Below are positions 58,289 through 64,000 of a stretch of 64,000 nt of DNA, piece by piece. Source of the stretch: Hybos culiciformis (Eukaryota > Arthropoda > Insecta > Diptera > Hybotidae); assembly GCA_964007475.1 (NCBI GenBank), contig OZ023273.1:79423830-79487829 (forward strand). The letters are read 5' to 3'. The notes beneath the pieces are model-generated. The model saw nothing but the letters and a program-made list of their open reading frames with translations, ran no database searches and was not told the DNA's origin. Numbering within the stretch: the stretch's first letter is position 1; each line of letters starts with the position of its first letter. Both the position numbers and the translations under genes were made by a program.

Positions 58289-59150
58289 TCTGCGAAAAGA
58301 GAGAAAGAAGAAAGAAAATTAGTCCTGTTATTTAAATCTACGTTTAAGTTGTGTTTCGTGGTATTTTGTTCGTCTGTTGTTCGTCTGTTGTTCGTGTTGT
58401 CTACTGTGTATTCTCCAAATTTTTGATATTTATGTAATTTTTTGTATTTGTAGTACAGGAAAATTGTCCAAAATAATCAAAAAAATTGTGAAGTGGCTGT
58501 AACTTGGTATAGACCTTTGAAAGTGTGTATATTTCAAGAAACCAAGGAGTCCCTAGCGAAAATAAGTGTGCTGGAGTGGCCACGCTTGACCCTTTCCGGC
58601 ACATGTAAATAATATTATTTTGTAATTTTTTTTATGTAAATCACTATCAATATAGACCAGTTTGGTAAATTTAGCATCCTAAGATCCTAAATAGTAACGT
58701 ACATTACGATAATTTTGTTTCTGTTAAAAATATTACTGAAATAAACAGAAAAATGTTGTTTTATTCGAATAAATTCAAATTATCGAAAAATTTTGTTTTT
58801 TAGCGTTTTATTTTTTTATACAATTGCCGAAAAAAAAATGTATGAAATTTTACTGCCGCCGTAGGCTCGAGCCTAGAGTGCCTATTTGTAAATCAATCAC
58901 TGCTCCTAAGTTTTAAACAGTTTAAACATGATTATTTCGAGCTTAGAATACAAAGTATTTGAAAAACTTTATTGTCAAATACTGGGTCGAGCACACTATT
59001 GAATGCTCGGGACTCATCGGATTCTTTAAAAGAATGTGTTTGTGTATGAGTATTGAAAGTTGCAGATACTTTGTTTTTTTGCTTATTTGATAATTTTCGA
59101 CTTAATTTTGCTGTACTAATTGTATTTTATATTAAATTATTTTAATGTGC
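58289..59150. other. No gene seen
   Basis: AT-rich. GTTCGTCTGTTGTTCGT is a short duplication at about 58370-58397. No coding evidence. Confidence 0.4.
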
Positions 59151-59157
59151 TATGCTT

Positions 59158-59465
59158 CGGTAAGTTGTATTTACATTCGCAAATTTAGCTCGGTAAATTG
59201 TATTTACATATCCCTGTGACGTAAATTGTATTTGCATTTCTCTATATTGTATTTACATTCTTCATTTTGAACTGCGTAATACTATAAACAAAAATAATAT
59301 CACTCACACTCACAATATTTCTCTTTTTTCCTTTTATCTCTAAAAGAAAGAAATAAAATAAATAAAATTAACGTCGAACATTTCCCAAAGCTTCTTTTAT
59401 CTGTAAAAGAAAGAGAAATTAAAGAAGAATTAACGTGGAACATTTCCCTCCATTTCTTTTATCTT
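59158..59465 (+). repeat. Short repeats: TTGTATTTACAT x4 and a 66-bp duplication
   Basis: TTGTATTTACAT or a one-base variant occurs four times between 59165 and 59265. A unit of about 66 bp with CTTTTATCTSTAAAAGAAAG and AACGTSGAACATTTCCC is duplicated at about 59330-59465. Confidence 0.7.
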
Positions 59466-59534
59466 TATTTTTTATTATAAATTATCTCTATATTCTCTCT
59501 TTGCAACTACCTCTCACATGCACATTAAAGCAGT

Positions 59535-59712
59535 ATACAATGCATGTTAATCAAATTTGTTATATAGCTCGTTGTGTATACACACAAACACATAGACACT
59601 CGTCAATATTATATCACTCGACCTTCGGTCTCGTGATATAAATATAACTCGTGCCTATGTGTTTGTGTGTATACACAACTCGCAAGAATAACAAATTTTC
59701 ATACCATGTATT
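59535..59712. repeat. Long palindrome with CTTCGG loop
   Basis: The arms contain AAATTTGTTA, GTTGTGTATACACACAAACA and CATAGGCAC-like blocks. They meet at ATATCACTCGAC-CTTCGG-TCTCGTGATAT, so a transcript would form a hairpin of about 170 nt capped by a CTTCGG-type loop. The outer arms extend to TACAATGCATG and CATGTATTGTA. Confidence 0.85.
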
Positions 59713-59759
59713 GTAATCTACTATTTCCATATAATATTTCTATATAGGTACAATATAAC

Positions 59760-60026
59760 GTCTGCTGAGAAATGAAACAATGTATAATGAAAAATATAGT
59801 TTCGAGTAATTTGAGTTTAAAGATTTGAAAATTAAAAAAACGTATGCAAAAATATCAAGTAACGTAAAATTTTCATCTAAAAAACACATTTTAATCAACA
59901 TTAAGAATATTGTTGTACTTATAAAATCGAGTACGAGGAATCGAATGGTGATATTATCTTACGCTACTATATAATGACGTGTAAATATCATACGTTGTTT
60001 CATTGTTTCATTTCTCAGCGGACTAT
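59760..60026. mobile_element. 0.27-kb MITE with GTCYGCTGAGAAATGAAACA termini
   Basis: GTCTGCTGAGAAATGAAACA (59760) is matched by the inverse TGTTTCATTTCTCAGCGGAC (ending about 60025). The flanks contain ATATAAC and TATAATA, so the target may be TATA-like. The interior holds the 46-bp block shared with 7113-7158. Confidence 0.75.
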
Positions 60027-60144
60027 AATATGTTTAGTAAAAAAAAAACTTAAACATATTTAAAGGTTAATTTACGTATCCTAAAAAAAAAATTTATGTT
60101 TTAAAAAATTTGGTTTTGCGTACCACCGACAAAGGCGAAGACAA

Positions 60145-60350
60145 CGACAGCACTGGTTAAACGAAATAATTTAACACTTTAAACTGACGAAGTTTAACAT
60201 AATTTGTTAAACGAAATAATTTAACACTTTAAACTGAAGAAGTTTAACATAACTTGTTAAACGAAATAGTTTAAATTTTAAACTGAAGAAGTCATAATTT
60301 GTTAAAGGAAATAGTTTAAATTTTAAACTATAAAGGTTTATTTGAGAATT
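60145..60350 (+). repeat. 57-bp tandem repeat of GTTTAA type
   Basis: About four copies of a unit with GTTAAACGAAATARTTTAA and TTTAAACTGAAGAAGT. Later copies are degenerate. Confidence 0.75.
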
Positions 60351-61079
60351 AAACTTTATGGTTTGGAGCAAAAAGTTTAATTTTTCTTTGGTTTAAAATC
60401 TAAACCATTTTATTTATTTTTTTTAATTGATATACATATAGGTGAATATTTTAATTTTTGAATTTTGGAAAACCAAATAATAATAAAAAAAAAGAAATGT
60501 AAAGTTTATTTTAAATGTATACTTTTTATTATTTTATTCTTTTATGCATTTTTTGCATTTTTTGTTTATGCATTTTTTGTTTTAGTCTACATTTTCTGTT
60601 TATAATTTTAGTTTACATTTGTTTTTATAATAATGAACATTTTTTCTTTAATTTTAGTGGAATCGTAAGATTTTTTATTAAGAAGATCCCTTAAATCGAC
60701 AAGTATATTTGAATTATCGTTCACAACTTCACAAGACATATAAGTTTCATTAAAATTTTAAATTTTATAAGAACTGCAATAAAGCATTACTTCATCGCGT
60801 TCGTCAAATAATATTTCTTTAATTTTATAAAACGAAAAGTTCAAAATATCATTTTTAACTACAAATAAGCCTTTTTTATAAATAAAATCATTGTTCAAAA
60901 ATAATGTGGAATAAATAGCCTGATTTAGTTTTATTTTTAAATCAGTTTTAAATTCATGTAAGTTTACATCAATTTCTATTTTATGTTGCGTTTCTAGTTC
61001 ATTTTAAGATCCTAAATTCTTCCATGTATAAAACATTTTTTGCTGATGTCTTAATGTTTTAGCAATATTGTTTTTTTTC
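60351..61079. other. AT-rich DNA, no gene seen
   Basis: No coding or structural feature was recognised. GCATTTTTTG occurs as a short repeat near 60545-60580. Confidence 0.4.
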
Positions 61080-62144
61080 TGAAATAGGTAGCATCGGTGA
61101 AATTAATATTACCTGAAAAAAAATTTTTTGGGGAGGTCGTGCCGGAGCAAAATATACGATTATTTTTTTTTAAATAGGTAGCTCCGGTGAAATTAAGATT
61201 ACCTGCCGAAAAATTTTTCGGCAGGGAGGTACGGTTAGGTCGTGCCGAAGCAAAATATACAAAAAAAAATTTTTTTAAATAGGTAGCTCCGGTGAAATTA
61301 ATATTACCTGAAAAAAAAATTTTGGGTGCGGAGCTACGGTTAGGTCGTGCCGGAGCAAAATATATGCATTTTTTTTTTTAAATATGTAGCTCCGGTGAAA
61401 TTAATATTACCTGCAGAAAAATTTTCGGGCAGGGAGGTACGGTTAGCTCGTGCCGACGCAAAATATACGAAAATTTTTTTTTTTTTTAAATAGGTAGCTC
61501 CGGTGAAATTAAGATTACCAGCCGAAATATTTTTGGGCAGGGAGGTACGATTAGGTGGTGCCGAAGCAAAATATACAAAAAAAAATTTTTTTAAAATAGG
61601 TAGCTCCGGTGAAATTAATATTACCTGAAAAAAAATTTTGGGTGGGGAGCTACGATTAGGTCGTGCTGGAGCAAAATATACCCAAAATTTTTTTTTTTTT
61701 AAATCGGTAGCTCCGGTGAAATTAATATTACCTGCAGAAAAATTTTCGGGCACGGCGGTACGGTTAGGTCGTGCCGACGTAAAATGTACAAAAAAAATTT
61801 TTTTTCCGAAATAGGTAGCTTCGGTGAAATTAATATTACCCGAAAAAAAAATTTTGGGTGGGGAGCTACGGTTAGGTCGTGCCGGAGCAAAATATACGAA
61901 AATTTTCTTTTTTAAAATAGGTAGCTTCGGTGAAATTAATATTACCTGCAGAAAAATTTTTGGGCAGGGAGCTACGGTTAGGTCGTGCCGGAGCAAAATA
62001 TACGCAAAATTTATTCTTTTCTTTAAATAGGTAGCTCCGGTGAAATTAATATTACCTGCAGAAAAATTTTCGGGCAGGGAGGTACGGTTACGTCTTGCCG
62101 ACGCAAAATGTACAAAAAAATTTTTTTTAAATAGGTAGCTGCGG
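61080..62144 (+). repeat. 106-bp satellite array, left part
   Basis: AATAGGTAGCTCCGGTGAAA recurs at 61086, 61176, 61281, 61385, 61492, 61597, 61705, 61813, 61919, 62029 and 62133, mostly 104-110 bp apart. Two variants exist: one with CCTGCAGAAAAATTTTCGGG, one with CCTGAAAAAAAAATTTTGGG. A minus-strand frame stays open for 285 codons because many periods are multiples of three. I treat it as a by-product. The array is interrupted at 62145 and resumes at 62953. Confidence 0.9.
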
Positions 62145-62952
62145 CAATCATACCAACTTAGGGAATTTTTCCCTAGATCTAGGGATTTTTTTGGCACTTT
62201 AGGAATTTTAAGGAATCCAAAGAATTCTAGGGAATTTTTCTAACAATCTAGGGAAAAATGGCAAAATCTAGGGATTTATTTTATTGTTTGAATTCTTTTT
62301 AATAATTTAAAACTTTGTTTGCAATCAAAAGTGTCAAGTATTTCTTGAAAAAATTAGTTTAATTTACTGAATATTGGGAACGTTATTTTCAATTTTTTTT
62401 ACAGTGTCTGGCAAGGTTGATAATAAATTTTGACAATTTGTTTTGTTTTTCCTTTGTTCTGTTGTTTGTATTTCATTCTTCTATTCGTCTATTCTGTTCT
62501 GTATCTGCTAAATGCTTTTCCTTTTCCTGTTCCGTTTTATTTTAAAAATTGATGATTGATTGATTTTGTTTTTGAAAATTTATAGTGTGACTGACTGGTG
62601 TCTGTCAATTTGTAAGATTTCTTCGTCATTTGGATTTGGTTGATCGTCAAATAAAAATAATTAAAAATATAATAATAAGAAATAAAAAATATTTTTTTTC
62701 TAATTCTGAAAAAAATAAAAATTAATAAGATGGAGTTGTGTATTGATATGTAAGTTTTGTAAAATTTTTTTTTTTCATTTTACTTTTTTTTTTTTAATAA
62801 TTTTTTATTTTATTTTTATGTAACCAAATGATGTCAAATAAAGTGTTTTTGATTAAAAAAAATTTTTTTTAGAAATCTTTTAAATCTAGGGAATTCTAGG
62901 GAATTTTTTTACAGATCTAGGGAATCTTTCCAAAGACAAGTTGGCATCACTG
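62145..62952. mobile_element. 0.81-kb hAT-type MITE inside the satellite
   Basis: The left terminus CAATCATACCAACTT and the inverse right terminus AAGTTGGCATCACTG match imperfectly (CARTSATRCCAACTT). The satellite sequence GCTGCGG is duplicated at 62138-62144 and 62953-62959. Subterminal CTAGGGAATTT copies lie at both ends. No coding capacity was seen. Confidence 0.8.
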
Positions 62953-63140
62953 GCTGCGGTGATATTAAGATTATCTGTCGAAAAATTTTTGGGCAGGGAG
63001 TTACTGTTAGGTCGTGCCGGCGCAAAATATACAACCATTTTTTTTTTTCGAAATAGATAGCTTCGGTGAAATAAAGGTTACCTGCCGAAAATTTTTTGGG
63101 CAGGGAGGTACGGTTAGGTCGTGCCGGTGCAAATATACAA
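62953..63140 (+). repeat. 106-bp satellite array, right part
   Basis: Roughly two further satellite units beginning GCTGCGGTGATATTAAGATT, continuing the array on the far side of the MITE. Confidence 0.85.
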
Positions 63141-63142
63141 AA

Positions 63143-63352
63143 AAAACACGAAGCAGTCATAGAACTGCCGACAGAAGTTTATACTTAGATTTAAACTATG
63201 AAATAACAGTGTACAAAATGTTAATTAAAATAAAAATATTTAAATTTACATTTTATACTGAGCAGCCCATCATTTGTAGCCACTGTTATTATTTCATAGT
63301 TTAATAAATCTTTAAGTATAAACTTCTGTCAGCAGCTCTATGACTGCTTCGT
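63143..63352. mobile_element. 0.21-kb foldback with 65-bp arms
   Basis: CACGAAGCAGTCATAGARCT through AAATAACAGTG (63145-63213) is repeated inverted at 63280-63351. The arms differ at a handful of positions. It lies directly at the end of the 106-bp satellite. Confidence 0.85.
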
Positions 63353-64000
63353 GTGTTTACTCTTTATTTACTCTTAGAAAATGATTAAGCCTTTTTTTAA
63401 TAATTTCGTTATAATTTTTCAATCTTCCTTAAAGATTAAAGTTTAAATCTAGCTTTTCCGGAATATTATTTCAATGAAAAATTAGTAAACTCACATAATT
63501 AAAAAAAAAAAGTATAACCTTTAAACAATTTTCTCGCTTAATCATCAATATTAAAACATGAAACAGTAAAAATTAAACTTTTCATGATAAGAAGGTATTT
63601 CAACTTAAACTAGAGTAAAAACCATAAAATTCTAGAAAAAATAACGCAATCTTAAAGAAAAAAAATTGTTATACCAAAAGAGTAAAAAATGTGACTTTAT
63701 ATAAATCTATTTTAATTAAATGTCTTGCCTGACAACATAAATCATTTAATTTGACTGACTATCATCAGTTTTATAATTTTCAAGATTGTAATTTGAAAAA
63801 AAAAAGAGTAAATAAAATTTTTACTCTTGTTTCAGATAAATTTTTGCACAATTTTTATTATTTTTTTGAAAAATGCGACAATTATAAAGAAGCACCATTA
63901 ATCTTTTATCAATGAAATAAAATCAAAAATAAGACTAAAAGATGTGCATGGCAACATCATGCACAACTTTTGTTTCACAAAAATCAAATTTATCTGTTCA
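63353..64000. other. AT-rich DNA, no gene seen
   Basis: No coding or repeat feature was recognised up to the window end. Confidence 0.5.

Noticed and set aside
61340..62197. 285-codon repetitive protein on the minus strand
   Set aside because: It follows satellite units and a MITE boundary, and unit lengths vary. It is kept only as a finding to test, not as a gene.

Overview
The window looks like repeat-dense, very AT-rich genomic DNA from an animal, most likely an insect. The evidence is spliced eukaryotic gene pieces, a copia-type element with the half-tRNA initiator-Met primer site known from Drosophila copia, a 17.6/297-like gypsy element, an insect-errantivirus-like envelope remnant, a hAT transposase gene, and many short terminal-inverted-repeat elements with 8-9 bp target duplications. 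I found no intact host gene. Nearly every coding stretch is broken by stops, frameshifts or truncation. No rRNA, CRISPR or bacterial feature was seen.

Layout. 1-15 kb: a nearly complete hAT transposase gene with two in-frame stops (1.6-3.6 kb), a spliced gene fragment on the minus strand (5.3-6.0 kb), a GC-rich 12-bp minisatellite, foldback elements, a 0.86-kb element with a tRNA-like core, a 112-bp tandem array and a Helitron-like non-autonomous element. 15-20 kb: a decayed MULE-type transposase followed by a Ulp1/C48-type protease, separated by a 0.63-kb foldback insertion. 20.5-28 kb: fragments of three recognisable housekeeping genes with introns, eIF2B delta (+), mRNA-capping enzyme (+) and tRNA-dihydrouridine synthase 2 (-), then an RGG-box protein (+), interspersed with a MULE-like and a piggyBac-like MITE.

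30-36 kb: two near-identical hAT-type elements bracket a 4.5-kb segment, and their 8-bp target duplications are exchanged between the two copies, the signature of circle integration or macro-transposition. The bracketed segment holds further MITEs, two large palindromes and a 155-bp satellite. 36.3-44.6 kb: an 8.3-kb gypsy element with 619-bp LTRs and a 4-bp target duplication, carrying a 1.86-kb hAT-like insertion that itself carries a 0.48-kb MITE. 45.5-47.1 kb: an unidentified spliced gene fragment and a 153-bp tandem array. 47.9-48.5 kb: a TATA/Inr-like promoter followed by seven consecutive, unrelated stem-loops and an A-tract, the best candidate here for an undescribed non-coding RNA locus.

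49.4-51 kb: a decayed transposase-like ORF of an arthropod repeat family, then a hAT MITE. 52.8-57.1 kb: a degenerate copia element with a truncated 3' LTR. 57.3-58.3 kb: an orphan envelope remnant on the minus strand. 59-63.4 kb: palindromes, MITEs, a 57-bp tandem repeat and a 106-bp satellite split by a hAT-type insertion. The mixture of satellites, nested transposons and decaying multi-exon gene fragments suggests heterochromatin or a non-recombining or supernumerary chromosome, but that is inference.
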